From contig CAVWSN010000020.1 of assembly GCA_963757815.1 (NCBI GenBank), positions 50,159-114,158 of the forward strand: a stretch of DNA of 64,000 bases. Reading direction: 5' to 3'. The notes beneath the pieces were generated by a model, which made no database searches, was not told the origin of the DNA, and saw only the letters and a list, made by a program, of their open reading frames with translations. Below are positions 17,639 through 27,358 of the stretch, piece after piece (the stretch's first letter is position 1; each line of letters opens with the position of its first letter). Made by a program: the position numbers and the translations under genes. The DNA is from JACVRW01 sp963757815. Its GTDB lineage: Bacteria > Actinomycetota > Thermoleophilia > Solirubrobacterales > Thermoleophilaceae.

Positions 17639-20298
17639 ATGCGCCCACGGATCCGGTGCTGGTTGGAGTGTCATTCGTGGCGGTCGTCTGCCTGCTTGCC
17701 GGAGCTCCAAGCGCGAGCGCGCAGATCGAGCCGCCGTGGTGCGTCACGCCTGCGAACCCCGGCATCCGCCGAGGACATGCCGGACGCCGCGGAGAACCTG
17801 CCCGACGGCACTGGCCCTGACCCGCTCGGGAGCTTCCCGCACATCCCGTACTACGCGATCGGCTGCACGCTCGAGGACATCGAGAGCCGGAGCAACGGCC
17901 GCATGGAGGTCGAGGTCATCGGCCGGTCCGCGCTCGGCCGCGATATGTACAAGGTTGACGATCAATGCGCTCGACACCCAGGCGCAGCAGAACGCGGACG
18001 CGCGCCTGCAGCGGGTCATCGAGCTTGCCCAGCGCAATCCGCGCCGGGCCCAGGAGCTGATCGAGCGCCGCGACCTGAAGGTCCCGATCTTCATCCAGGG
18101 CAGCATCCACGGCAACGAGTACGAGGGCACCGACGCGGTCATGCGCACGATCGAGCGGGTCGCCACGACGCCGTACGGAGCGGACGAGCAGGTCGACAAG
18201 TGGCTCGACCACGCCGTGCTCGTCTTCAACGTGATCCAGAACCCGGACGGCCGTATCGTCGGCACGCGCGCGAACGGCAACGGGTTCGACCTGAACCGCG
18301 ACTACATCACGCAGTCGCAGCCCGAGACGGAGGCATCTGTCAGCGTGATACGCGAGTGGTTCCCGACTGGGGCGTACGACCTGCATGGGTACGTCGAGCC
18401 GACGCTCGTCGAGGGCACCACCGTGCCGCACAACCCGGGCATCGAGTACGACCTCTGGACGAAGTGGAACCAGCCCCGCATGGACGCGAACCAGGCCGGG
18501 CTCGAGCGCGAGGGCTTCGGCATCACCCGGCCGATCGACAACATCCCGCCCGCGAGTGGATCCCAGAGGGCGAGACGCTGCCGCAGGGCTGGGACGACTG
18601 GGGCCCGTTCTACACGGGCAGTACGGCCAGCTGCGTGGCCTCGACGCGATGACCGTCGAGACCTGCAACGAGACCGACGCCACATGCGGGATCGACGGCG
18701 TGGCTGCGCCGCAGGTCGTCGGCCGCCTCGGCGCGCTACGGGCGCAGGAGCTCGTCGTGAATTCCTCGGTCGACTTCCTCGTCGAGAACCGCCGCGAGAT
18801 GCTCTACGACCAGTAGGAGATCTACCGGCGCGGCGCCGAGGACGCGCCTCGCCCGAGCTGGCCGGCCCGCTGCCCTTCACCGGGCACGCCCGAAGAGCAT
18901 GACTACATGACCGATACCCGCGCGCGCACGTGATCCCGGTCGGGGACGGCCAGCGCAGCGACGCCGAGGCCAAGCGGCTCGTCGACTTCCTGCTCGGGAA
19001 CGACATCGAGGTCAGGCAGCTGCGGCGCGACTACCGCTTCGGCAACCGGACCTTCCAGGCGGGCTCGTACGTGGTCTGGATGGACCAGTCGCTGCGCGCG
19101 CTCGGCAACACGATGCTCGACGTCGGCGACGACATCTCAGACCGCGTGACCCAGCTGTACGCGCCGCCCGGGGCGTGGAGCAACGGCTTCCTCTGGGGAG
19201 CCGACGTGGTCACGATCGGGCGCGACCGGCGCTTCACGCCGAACACCAGCGCGGTCGAGGAGACCGACGAGGTCGAGGGCGGCGTCCGCCCCGGGCGGTC
19301 CGACTGGCTCGCGCTGGAGGTCGACTCGCGGACCGCCGTTCGCGACGGCCAACGAGCTGATCGGGGCCGGCGTCGCGGCGCGGCTCGCGACTGGAGCCGT
19401 TCGAGACCGCGACGGCGACATGCCCGCGGGCAGCATCCTGTTCGCAGAGAGCGCGCGGGCCCAGCTCCGCGCGGCCGGCCGCGAGGCGGGCCTGTGGTTC
19501 GAGCCCGTGAGCGGCCTGCTGCCGCAGCGCGAGGCGATCGAGCGGGTGCCGCGGATCGCGTGCCTGTGCTCGCGCGCTCGAGAACTGGGCGCTCGAGACG
19601 CGGCTCGGGTTCTCCGCCGACCAGTTCACCAACAACAGCATCAACTCGGCTCCGGCCGATCCGCTCGGCGAACTACGACGTCATCTACAACACGAACCAG
19701 AGCTATCCGGCCGACACGCCGCGAGAACGCGACGCTGCGCGCCCGCTACGAGGCGTTCTTCGCCCGCGGCGGCGGCTACGTCGGGGCGCGGATCAGCGGC
19801 GCCAACTTCGTGGCCTGGACAGCGGACGGCTCACAGCTCGCCGGCCTGCAGGCCGAGTGGCAGGGCAAGCGCTCGGAGGCGGGCAAGGCGACCGAGGAGG
19901 TCGATGAGCTGATCGAGTCGTTCGGCCGCGTGACGCCGGCGTTCCAGCTCGGACGTCAGCGGGATCATGTACTGGGACAACGAGCGGCGGCGAGAGCAGC
20001 CCGATCACGGGCGCGTATCCGGCCCGTGACACCGCGCTCGTCGAGGATGCCGGTGTGGTTCACGGACGTGCCGGCCGACGTGACGGTCGACGGCCGGCTG
20101 CCGGCGTCCGACTACCTCGCCTCGGGCCACTGGCCGAACGCCGATCCGTCGGCCGGCGGCTCGCCGGTGATCGTCCACGGGTCCAACACCGCGGGTACCG
20201 CGCGGATCACGCTGTTCGGCATCGACCCGCTCTTCCGGGCGCACCCCGAGCGGAGCTTCCCGGCGGTGTCGGAGGGCTTCTACTGGGGCGACATCTAG
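17639..20298 (+). pseudogene. secreted M14 zinc carboxypeptidase, broken by many frameshifts
   Basis: Pieces of one large protein occur in all three plus frames. A signal-peptide-like piece (VAVVCLLAGAPSASAQ) lies in one frame, followed by an M14 core with QGSIHGNEYEGTDAVM (zinc His and Glu), VIQNPDGR and GFDLNRDY in another, then GWDDWGPFYTG and a stop near 18814. Further coding-like blocks are at about 18930-19340, 19350-19570 and 19740-20298. The intact parent would be near 880 residues. I count at least eight frame changes, while the flanking lipase and mreB are intact. Either a decayed gene or a locally bad stretch of assembly. Confidence 0.8.
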
Positions 20299-20417
20299 CC
20301 TGACCACCCGGCCGGCCCAGACCCGGGGCCGGCCGGGGGTCCGCCCGCTTCGCTAGCGTTTGGCCGCTCCGAGCCCGAGTACGCGGCGCCCGGCGCGACC
20401 AGCCGAAGGGGGCAGAC

Positions 20418-21491
20418 TTGCACGCACAGCGCAGGGCGCCGGTTTCAGTAAGGCGGCGCCGGCTCCTGCCCCGAATCGGCGGGCGAGACATTGCCATTGA
20501 TCTCGGGACCGCGAACACGCTGGTCTTCGTGCGCGGCGAGGGCATCGTCGTGTCGGAACCCTCGGTCGTCGCCGTCGACACCGTCACGGGAGCCGTGCAC
20601 GCGGTGGGTGAGGAGGCCCAGCAGATGATCGGCCGTACGCCGGCGAGCATCACCGCCGTGCGGCCTCTGCGCCACGGCGTGATCGCCGACTTCGAGGTGA
20701 CGGAGGAGATGCTTCGCCACTTCATGGCGCGCGTGCACAGCAGCCGCCATGCCCGCCCACGGGTGATGATGTGCGCGCCATCGGGCATCACCGACGTCGA
20801 GCAGCGTGCCTTGACGGAGGCCTGTCTGGCCGCCGGTGCGCGTTCGGTCCATCTGATCGAGGAGCCGATCGCGGCCGCCATTGGAGCCGGGCTCGCGATC
20901 GAGGAACCAAGGGCCAACGTGGTACTGGACGTTGGCGGCGGCACGAGCGAGGTCGCGGTGATGTCGCTCGGAGGGATCGTCGTGTCGCAGTCGTTGAGGG
21001 TCGGGGGCTACGACCTCGACGACGCGGCCGCCGCATGGCTGCGGAGCACGCATGGCCTCGCCATCGGGGAGACCACGGCCGAACGGGTCAAGCTGGAGGT
21101 GGGCAGCGTGGCGCCGGACCGAAGCGATGCCCACTCCGAGGTCAAAGGCAGGGACCCGATTACCGGACTTCCGCGTCAGGTCCTGATGTCGAGCGACGGG
21201 ATGCGCGAGGCGCTGGAGGATCGAGTTGCGCAGATCATCGCCGCGGTCAGGGCGGCGCTCGAAGAGACGCCGCCCGAGCTTGCCTCCGACGTTTCCCAGC
21301 GCGGAATCTTGCTGGCCGGAGGCGGAGCGCTGCTCCGCGGGTTGGCCGAGAGGGTCGAGCAGGAGACGAACGTGCCGTCCCGCCTCGCCGATTCCCCGCT
21401 CACCTGTGTGGCGGAGGGTGCGGGCCACGCCCTCGACGAGATCGAGCTGCTCGAGCGCACGAGCGCCAGGGCGACGGGGCGTCGCCGCTGA
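20418..21491 (+). CDS. mreB: MreB-like actin homologue
   Basis: 357 residues with the actin-fold nucleotide motifs: phosphate-1 DIAIDLGTANTLVFV near residue 25, phosphate-2 VVLDVGGGTSEVAV near residue 170 and the adenosine loop ILLAGGGALLRGLAERV near 295. Translation starts at TTG 20418 after a ggggg ribosome site. MreB polymers organise cell-wall synthesis at the membrane, but this copy stands alone without mreC/mreD, so a specialised or paralogous role is possible. Its last 140 bp or so recur in damaged form at 32866-33031. Confidence 0.9.
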   Translation: MHAQRRAPVSVRRRRLLPRIGGRDIAIDLGTANTLVFVRGEGIVVSEPSVVAVDTVTGAVHAVGEEAQQMIGRTPASITAVRPLRHGVIADFEVTEEMLRHFMARVHSSRHARPRVMMCAPSGITDVEQRALTEACLAAGARSVHLIEEPIAAAIGAGLAIEEPRANVVLDVGGGTSEVAVMSLGGIVVSQSLRVGGYDLDDAAAAWLRSTHGLAIGETTAERVKLEVGSVAPDRSDAHSEVKGRDPITGLPRQVLMSSDGMREALEDRVAQIIAAVRAALEETPPELASDVSQRGILLAGGGALLRGLAERVEQETNVPSRLADSPLTCVAEGAGHALDEIELLERTSARATGRRR

Positions 21492-21559
21492 GCCTCTAGG
21501 GCCCCCGGGCCGGCCGGGCTCCGCCCTCGCCGTCATGTCGCCGGCACAGCGGGTCGATG

Positions 21560-22279
21560 TCACATGACGGCCGCCGTATGGTGCGAGCCGGGCCGCTTGT
21601 ACCCGAGGGCGGCCTGGACGCTCGACGGTCGCCATCTCGTTCCCCCGCGCACGGTCGGCACCTCTTCTTCGTTGAGCTCGTTCGCGATCGCCTGGAGCGT
21701 CATGCCGGCACTCCGCATCCGTACGATCCTCCGCTTGAGCTCCGGTCCGATCGTGAGCGGGGCGACCACCTTCGCGCGGGCGGCGGACGTCATCTGCACG
21801 CGGCGATCTCGTTCCCAGGCGCTGACCGACGTGAGGACCGCGATTGCGGCACGGCCGAACCGCGTGCCGGTATCAATCGGCGGATCGAGTGACACGAGAC
21901 GAGCGTCCGCTTGCTCCAGCTCTTCGAGAATCCCGCCGAGTTCGGCGATCGACCGGCAGAGCCGCCTCAGCTCGGCGACCACGAGGTAGTCCGCATCGCC
22001 ACGGCGCAGCCGTTCGATTGCATGGGTGAGCGAGGGCCGGCCGCTGCTCCGCCGGGCGGCTGGCTCGACCTCGGGTACGAGTTCCAGTTCCCAGTCTCTG
22101 CGGGCGCAGAGCCGCTCGATTGTCTCGGCTTGGTGAGTCAGCTCGGGGTCGTCGAGCCGGACCACGCCTCGTGCGCTCACATATCCGAGCGCAGACACCC
22201 GCGCGGTGGGGCCCGACGGTCCAGGTCCCCCTCCGGGGTGCGTGAGCGCATGTGTGGAGCCACTTCCTTTGAACTGCAT
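21560..22279 (-). CDS. serine-recombinase-like protein with degenerate active site
   Basis: 239 residues from ATG 22279, chosen because AAGGAGGAG sits just upstream. The fold matches resolvase N-domains: GRPSLTHAIERLRRGDADYLVV and DPPIDTGTRFGRAAIAVLTSVSAWERDR. A recombinase-type C-terminal HTH follows (GPELKRRIVRMRSAGMTLQAIANELNEEEVPTVRGG). The usual Y-x-R-V-S catalytic motif is replaced by GYVSARG, so the catalytic Arg and Ser positions are changed, and the later L-D-R-L motif reads LRRL. It is therefore probably a DNA-binding regulator or an inactive remnant. It sits 69 bp from the mreB stop, at the left edge of the putative island. Confidence 0.8.
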   Translation of the reverse strand: MQFKGSGSTHALTHPGGGPGPSGPTARVSALGYVSARGVVRLDDPELTHQAETIERLCARRDWELELVPEVEPAARRSSGRPSLTHAIERLRRGDADYLVVAELRRLCRSIAELGGILEELEQADARLVSLDPPIDTGTRFGRAAIAVLTSVSAWERDRRVQMTSAARAKVVAPLTIGPELKRRIVRMRSAGMTLQAIANELNEEEVPTVRGGTRWRPSSVQAALGYKRPGSHHTAAVM

Positions 22280-22352
22280 GGTCTCCTCCTTGAGCGATCT
22301 CTCGCCGCGCGCAGGCATGCGCCGGCGACAGGCGGCAGTGCCGACGCGGCGG

Positions 22353-23632
22353 CTAGCCGGGTCGCTCAGGAAGCGCGAACAGAAGGGTCGATCGCCATCT
22401 CTTAGGAGCGATCAAGAGCTTGAGGTAGCGCCCTGAGGCGATCAGGAGGAACACACAGAGGAGGCCGAGCACCATCCCCCCGGCTGAGCCGGCCGAGCCG
22501 GCTGAGGCGGTTGAGCCGGCCGACCCGCCCGAGGTCGCTGGGAGCGCCCCACTCGATCCGCCCGTGACCGCATTGGCAGATCCCGGCGCGGCATGCTCGT
22601 CCGGCGAGCCTGGTTGCGCTCTGACCCGGTCGAACAGGTATACGCCGGCGGCGAAGGAAGTGATCGGGTGAACGCCCGCCGGCGGCCAGGCGCCGCGGTC
22701 GTGGTGGCTCGCTGATACCGGCCCCGCGGTGACGGGGTCATAAAACTGGCCACTCGCATGAGACGCACCCGGACCGAAATCCCACGTGACATGGGCAGGG
22801 GCGGGCTCGTCAGGCGGGCTGACCGCGGCCCCCCCTGAAGGCACGCTCGCGGGCCCGTCTCTGAGCTCGCGGGCGACCATCGTCAGGTCGTCGTGCTGGC
22901 CGCTTTCGACGCGACCCGGCGCATCGGGGAGTGATGGTGGGTCCAGCGACGGTGACTGGAGCTCATCCTGGCTCGGGCCCTGCGGCGGAGTCAGCGGGCC
23001 TTGGAGCGCGGTAGGGGGCGGCCCGGTGGGCGGGCCGTGTTGTGTGGCGGCTGGTGGCGTTTCGGTGGGGAGTTGCGGCGCGCTTTGCTGTGCGGGGGTG
23101 GGGGCGGCCCGCTGGGCGGGCCGTGTTGCGCGGCGGCGGGTGGCGTTTCGGTCGGGCGCTGTGGCGGGCTTTGCTGTGCGGGGGTGGGCGGCGGCCCGCT
23201 GGGCGGGCCGTGTTGCGCGGCGGCGGGTGGCGTTTCGGTCGGGCGCTGCGGCGCGCTTTGCTGTGCGGCCGCCGGGGGCGGTGGGGGGCCCGCGGACTCG
23301 TGGGCTGGGGGGATCGACGCGCCAGGAGGTGACTGCGACGCGGATTCCCCTGGAGGATGCAGAGGGCCGGCAGGCTGCCGTGCTTCCTCGGCCACGGATG
23401 GGGGGTTGGGTATGGCCGGGCCAGCGGCGCCTGAAGTGGAATTGGGCGGCGGAGACCGCAGCGTGTCGGGTCCAACGGGGACCGGGGCCTCCGCGCCTCT
23501 CGCTGGCGAGGACATCAGCAGAACGCCTGCGAAAAACGCGAGGAAAGCGGCGGAAATCGCCCTTGAGGGGCGAGGCCTTGGCGTCCGCCGCCAGGTGCCT
23601 AGCGCTAAAAAGACAAGCACCTCAGGACCCAT
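22353..23632 (-). CDS. proline-rich secreted/surface protein with tandem repeats (one frameshift)
   Basis: From ATG 23632 the protein has a signal-like hydrophobic segment (AISAAFLAFFAGVLLMSSPA), a long Pro/Gln/Ala-rich domain with 29-residue repeats (PTETPPAAAQHGPPSGPP), and a different C-terminal frame (22353 to about 23000) with a terminal membrane helix (GGMVLGLLCVFLLIASGRY) and a basic tail. The frames join if one base is restored in a G/C run near 23088-23106. The two outer repeat copies are 86 bp apart there instead of 87. A cell-surface stalk or wall-spanning protein is likely. A LPATSGG sequence precedes the anchor but is not a standard sortase signal. Confidence 0.65.
23017..23275 (-). 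repeat. 87-bp tandem repeat, about three copies
   Basis: The anchor gggcgggccgtgttg recurs at 23028, 23114 and 23201. The second spacing is 87 bp (29 codons, frame-preserving); the first is 86 bp, one base short. Each unit encodes a Pro-Thr-Glu-Thr-Pro-Pro / Gln-His-Gly-Pro-Pro module. The copies are nearly identical, which indicates recent duplication or homogenisation. Confidence 0.9.
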
Positions 23633-23717
23633 GGGCGTCGAGCATCGATGTTCGCATACAGCGTGCACCGGTGAGCCGGACTTACGCGGCCGACTGAAGC
23701 GTAAGCCGGCGTAAAAG

Positions 23718-23737
23718 TTCGCAAATAGCGAATTTTT
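23718..23737 (+). promoter_or_regulatory. small hairpin followed by T5 in a divergent intergenic region
   Basis: TTCGC and GCGAA flank the loop AAATA and are followed by TTTTT. The form is that of a weak intrinsic terminator or attenuator reading toward the response-regulator gene at 23824. The stem is only 5 bp, so this is tentative. Confidence 0.3.
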
Positions 23738-23823
23738 GATCGAGCCGTCGTGGTTTTTTCACCCGATGGGGGCTCCCATCACGTCCATGAGTTCCTTGCG
23801 GGCAAGGCGACGCGAGATCCACG

Positions 23824-24486
23824 ATGCAGGTCCTCGTCGCCTGCCATGATCCCGGCGTCGTCGCCGCTTTTCTGAAGGCGCTGCGGACGGCCGACATCAG
23901 CGCCGAAACGGCGGCCGACGGAGAAGCGGCACTGGAGCTCGCGCGACGGCATCGCCCCGACATCGTCCTGCTAGATGACGAACTGCCCGGACTGCCAGCT
24001 GTTCCAGGGTTGCAGACACTGGCAGCCGAGCTTCCGGGCTCGGCTGTCGTGGTCATCACCGGCCGGTATAACCGGGAGCGCGGCCTGCTCGCGTTGCTGG
24101 AAGGCGCCGCCGGCTACCTGAGCCGGGAGCTCCCGCCAGAGGCGCTGCCGTGGACCGTGCGGGCGGTGATGCGAGGGGAGGCCGCGATCCCGCGGTCGCT
24201 CGTGATGGCCCTGATCGAGCTCGCGCGGAGCGATGTGGGGATGCGGCCGGTCAGGAGTGCCTTGACTGCGCGCGAGTGGGAGGTGCTCGATCTGATGGTC
24301 ACTGGCGCCTCGACGGAGGAGATCGCGAAGGACCTTGTGGTCTCCCTCGAGACGGTCCGCAGCCACATCAAACACATCCTGCAGAAGCTCGGGGTCCACA
24401 CGCGGGCCCAGGCGATCGCACGAGCCCACGAGCTCCGCCGCCAGCGGCACGCGGAGTCGGCAGAGACGAATGCGACTTCCCCCTAA
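23824..24486 (+). CDS. LuxR/NarL-type response regulator
   Basis: 220 residues: a receiver domain (1-120) and a C-terminal LuxR HTH (about 150-205; TAREWEVLDLMVTGASTEEI and VRSHIKHILQKLGVHTRAQA). The phosphoacceptor is the Asp pair near residue 51 in DIVLLDDELPG. The acidic pocket reads ACHDP, and the invariant lysine appears as Arg in GYLSRELPPE, so phosphorylation may be altered or absent. No cognate kinase is adjacent. A decayed relative of its HTH lies at 32149-32400. It probably controls the island's secreted proteins, inferred from position. Confidence 0.88.
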   Translation: MQVLVACHDPGVVAAFLKALRTADISAETAADGEAALELARRHRPDIVLLDDELPGLPAVPGLQTLAAELPGSAVVVITGRYNRERGLLALLEGAAGYLSRELPPEALPWTVRAVMRGEAAIPRSLVMALIELARSDVGMRPVRSALTAREWEVLDLMVTGASTEEIAKDLVVSLETVRSHIKHILQKLGVHTRAQAIARAHELRRQRHAESAETNATSP

Positions 24487-24848
24487 CAGCTTCAGAGCCC
24501 GAAGGATGGGAGCGTTCAACCCGCGGGATAGGGGACGAAAATCCCCTTGCAAGGGCAGGCTGCCCTCCCGTAAGGTCACACACGGATTCGCAACCCACGA
24601 GAGTCCGACTGGGCTGTACAAGGGCTCGCGCCAATGACTCGGGACGCCTCGATACCGGCCATAGCGGTGGCAGGTTTTTGCCGTGCCGGAGAAGGAGGTG
24701 AGAAACGTTTCGCAGCCTCGTAAGCACCGAAGCTCACGCCTCGAGCAAGGCGCGAGAGCTTCCACGGACGACCGGCTCGTTCACGAGCTCACCGCTGTTC
24801 ACGCCCACGGCCGCGAGAGCACAGATCTGGGATAGAAGGAAGGACCGC
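24487..24848 (+). other. intergenic leader with two hairpins
   Basis: A 360-base stretch before a micro-ORF and the STAND ATPase gene. Two adjacent perfect stems stand out: AGGGGA-loop-TCCCCT at 24530-24547 and AGGGCA-GGC-TGCCCT at 24552-24566. Neither is followed by a T run. I could not match them to a known riboswitch. They may be a structured 5' leader of the downstream regulator. Confidence 0.35.
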
Positions 24849-24968
24849 ATGATGCGCTATCCACCATTGGGCGTAGTCGCCGCGGCGGTGCTCGCGTTTT
24901 CCGGGCATGGCAACCCCGCAGAGCGGTCGCGAGCTGGAAACGACTGGCAATTGGGCAGCCTGCCCTAG
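24849..24968 (+). CDS. 39-residue micro-ORF with signal-like N-terminus
   Basis: ATGATG at 24849 lies behind the purine-rich gaaggaagg. It encodes 39 residues with a hydrophobic core (GVVAAAVLAFSG) and a short polar tail, and stops 9 bp before the start of the STAND ATPase gene. It could be a leader peptide coupled to the next gene, or a small exported peptide. No homology can be judged at this length. Confidence 0.35.
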   Translation: MMRYPPLGVVAAAVLAFSGHGNPAERSRAGNDWQLGSLP

Positions 24969-24977
24969 GTACGCTAG

Positions 24978-26930
24978 ATGTACCCAAGGAGCGCCACGCT
25001 GGGCCGGCGTCTCGTGGACCGGGATCAGGCGCGTTTCGTGGGCCGCGGGCGGGAGCTGGAGCTATTCGACCAGTTGTTCGTCGATAAGCCGCCGGCGAAC
25101 GTCGTTGTGGTCCACGGCCCGGCCGGGATCGGCAAGAGCACCCTCCTGCGCGAGGTGGTGCGCCACGGCGAGCAGTGCGGCTGGCAGCCGCACTGGATCG
25201 AGGGACGCGACCTCCTTCCCCTCCCCGACGTGCTTGAGGATGCGCTGAGGGGCGCCCGCCAGGAGGAAAGGCCGCTGATCGTCTTCGATAGCTACGAGCG
25301 CATGACCGCGCTCGGCGGCTACCTGCAGCGGAGCGTGCTCCCGAGCCTGCCCGAGCGAGCGATCGTCGTTGTGGCCAAGCGAGGGCTGCCGGAGCCGAGC
25401 TGGTCCGCGGGTGGCTGGGAGACGGTCGTCCGGGAGGTCGAACTCGGCGGTCTCTCACAGGCGGAGTCGAGGGAGCTGCTCCGGCTGGCCGGTGTGGAGG
25501 ACCAGGGTCTCGTGAGGGAGGCGGTCCTGTGGTCTGGGGGCTCGCCGCTGGCGCTCGCGCTGACCGCGGAGCCGGGGGTCCGCTGGAGGCCGGCGAGCGA
25601 GGGTGGAGGGCCCGCCGACCCCGGGGTCATAAGGGCGCTCGTGCGGCGCCTCGCCGGGTCCGAACTCGAGGGGGCTCAGTTCGCCGTCCTAGGCGTAGCA
25701 GCAATCGCTCGGCTGACGACCGTCGACCTGCTGCGGCACGTGCTGCCCGAGACCGACGCGCAGCACGCCTACCAGTGGCTCGCCTCGCGCACTTTCACGG
25801 AGCCGCTCGGCGACGGCGTCACGCTGCACGAGCTGGTCGGAAAGGCGCTGCGGGCGGACCTCCGTCGGCGCGATCCCAGCCGTCAGCAGGAGCTCCGCCG
25901 GAGGATCGCCGACTACCTCCACGCCCACGCCGTCGCCGGCAACCTCCTACTCTCCGTCGACCTTGCCCACCTGAGCGAAAACCCTGCCATCCGCTGGGGT
26001 TACTCGTGGGAGGGCAGCGTGAGTTACCGCATCGACTCCGTCCGGCCTGGAGATGCCGAGGCCGTGAGGGACGTGCTCGCCGACCGCGGCCACGGCGGCT
26101 GGTGGCCGCTGCTCGAGCGGTTCTTCGACGAGGCACCGGCGCGAATCGGAATCGCCCGTGACCAGGAAGACCGGCTCGCCGGATACCTGGTGTCGGTCAC
26201 GCCCCGCAACGCCCCTTCGTTCGCGGCTGCCGACCCGCTGCTGGGCCCCTGGCTCGCCCACGCCCGCTCTCGCTCGCCCAGCGGAAACGCGGTGCTCTGG
26301 CACGACGCGGTCGACCTCGCCGAGCGCTGCTCGGGCGTGCAGGCGATGCTCGGCGTCGCCGGCATGATGCAGTCCGGACTCGCCAACCCCCGCCTGGCCT
26401 ACCTGCCGATCCACCCGCGTCTCCCGGAGGCGCTCGAATTCGCCAAGGTGCTGGGCGCCCGGCACGTCCCGGAGCTCGATCTCCAGCTGGCGGGCGTCCA
26501 GGTCGAGTGCCACGTGCTGGACTACGGGCCTGGCGGTCTCCTTGGCGCCCAGCGTGACGTTGTCTACGCCGAGACCGGCTTTCGGCCGCCGCACGCCGCA
26601 CCGATTGACCTGGAAGTGGTGCGCCAGGCCCTGCGGGACCTGGGCGTGCCGTCACGCCTCGCCGCCAATGAGCTAGCCAGCGGCGAGGCGCTCGAGGAGC
26701 GCGCAGAGTCGGTCCGCGCCCGACTCGCCGACGCGACGGAGCACGCATTCGGTGAGACGGCGGACGAGCGGCTGTTGCGGCGCGTGCTCGTCCGCGGCTA
26801 CCTCGACCCGGCCCCGAGCCACGAGCTAGCTGCAAAGGAGCTCAATCTGAGCCGGGCAGCTTACTTTCGGCGACTGAAGAAGGCGGTCTTGCGGGTAGCC
26901 ACGTACCTGGGCTCGGCAGGCGGGCGCTAG
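24978..26930 (+). CDS. STAND-type AAA ATPase with C-terminal helix-turn-helix
   Basis: 650 residues. An N-terminal segment FVGRGRELELFDQLF leads into Walker A GPAGIGKST (residues 48-56) and Walker B-like RPLIVFDSYERM, the usual start of AAA_16/LuxR-MalT-type STAND regulators. The middle region carries a possible winged-helix segment. The C-terminal 60 residues (SHELAAKELNLSRAAYFRRLKKAV) resemble a sigma-70 region 4 or AraC-like HTH. Such proteins oligomerise on ATP and ligand binding to switch on transcription. Its position between a response regulator and secreted-protein genes suggests it regulates them. The sensed signal is unknown. Confidence 0.78.
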   Translation: MYPRSATLGRRLVDRDQARFVGRGRELELFDQLFVDKPPANVVVVHGPAGIGKSTLLREVVRHGEQCGWQPHWIEGRDLLPLPDVLEDALRGARQEERPLIVFDSYERMTALGGYLQRSVLPSLPERAIVVVAKRGLPEPSWSAGGWETVVREVELGGLSQAESRELLRLAGVEDQGLVREAVLWSGGSPLALALTAEPGVRWRPASEGGGPADPGVIRALVRRLAGSELEGAQFAVLGVAAIARLTTVDLLRHVLPETDAQHAYQWLASRTFTEPLGDGVTLHELVGKALRADLRRRDPSRQQELRRRIADYLHAHAVAGNLLLSVDLAHLSENPAIRWGYSWEGSVSYRIDSVRPGDAEAVRDVLADRGHGGWWPLLERFFDEAPARIGIARDQEDRLAGYLVSVTPRNAPSFAAADPLLGPWLAHARSRSPSGNAVLWHDAVDLAERCSGVQAMLGVAGMMQSGLANPRLAYLPIHPRLPEALEFAKVLGARHVPELDLQLAGVQVECHVLDYGPGGLLGAQRDVVYAETGFRPPHAAPIDLEVVRQALRDLGVPSRLAANELASGEALEERAESVRARLADATEHAFGETADERLLRRVLVRGYLDPAPSHELAAKELNLSRAAYFRRLKKAVLRVATYLGSAGGR

Positions 26931-27358
26931 CTCCTCGCGGAGCCCCGGCACCACGATGCGCCAGCGTGATCGCCCCGTTGTCGGTTGAGGAGATTTCTAC
27001 GGCGAGTAGGTAGCTGAGGAGTTGGCGAGCCCGCCCTGCCGTCGCCTCCATGGCTGGCGCAGTCCAACTCCAACACGCGGTCGGTGGTCGCGGGGGTCTG
27101 AGACTGAAGCGAGACCAGTCCGGCACTGACAGCTCTGCGCCTCTGTTGGAGGCTGACTCCCGCACTTTGCGGGTTCTGGGCGCCGAAAGCTCGCAAATGC
27201 CGCCCAATGCCTGGGCCTGGACTCGTCGCAACCCCGAGGGGGTGGTCTACCGCCCAACTGCTGACACTGATACCGGAAGAGTAAGCAGTTCACGCCCTGC
27301 ACCTTGCAGTTGGGGCGCGTTTTCGCATGTACCACAAGAGACGAATAGGAGGTTCGTG
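26931..27358 (+). other. intergenic region upstream of paired secreted proteins
   Basis: About 430 bases. It contains a small hairpin (CCCGCA-ctt-TGCGGG near 27162-27176) that could end the STAND-ATPase transcript, and an AGGAGG ribosome site just before 27359. I see no clear gene. A minus-strand reading frame crosses it but lacks a ribosome site and recognisable motifs. It presumably holds the promoter of the secreted-protein pair. Confidence 0.4.

Noticed and set aside
22560..22600. Sortase anchor signal (LPATSGG) in the proline-rich protein
   Set aside because: It lacks the Gly of LPXTG, and the residues after the helix form a long tail, so sortase processing is not supported.
23017..23275. 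CRISPR-like repeat array
   Set aside because: The repeats are contiguous 87-bp coding units without unique spacers, and no cas genes are present.
24487..24848. c-di-GMP or c-di-AMP riboswitch upstream of the STAND ATPase
   Set aside because: Two hairpins are present, but the conserved core sequences of these riboswitches were not found.
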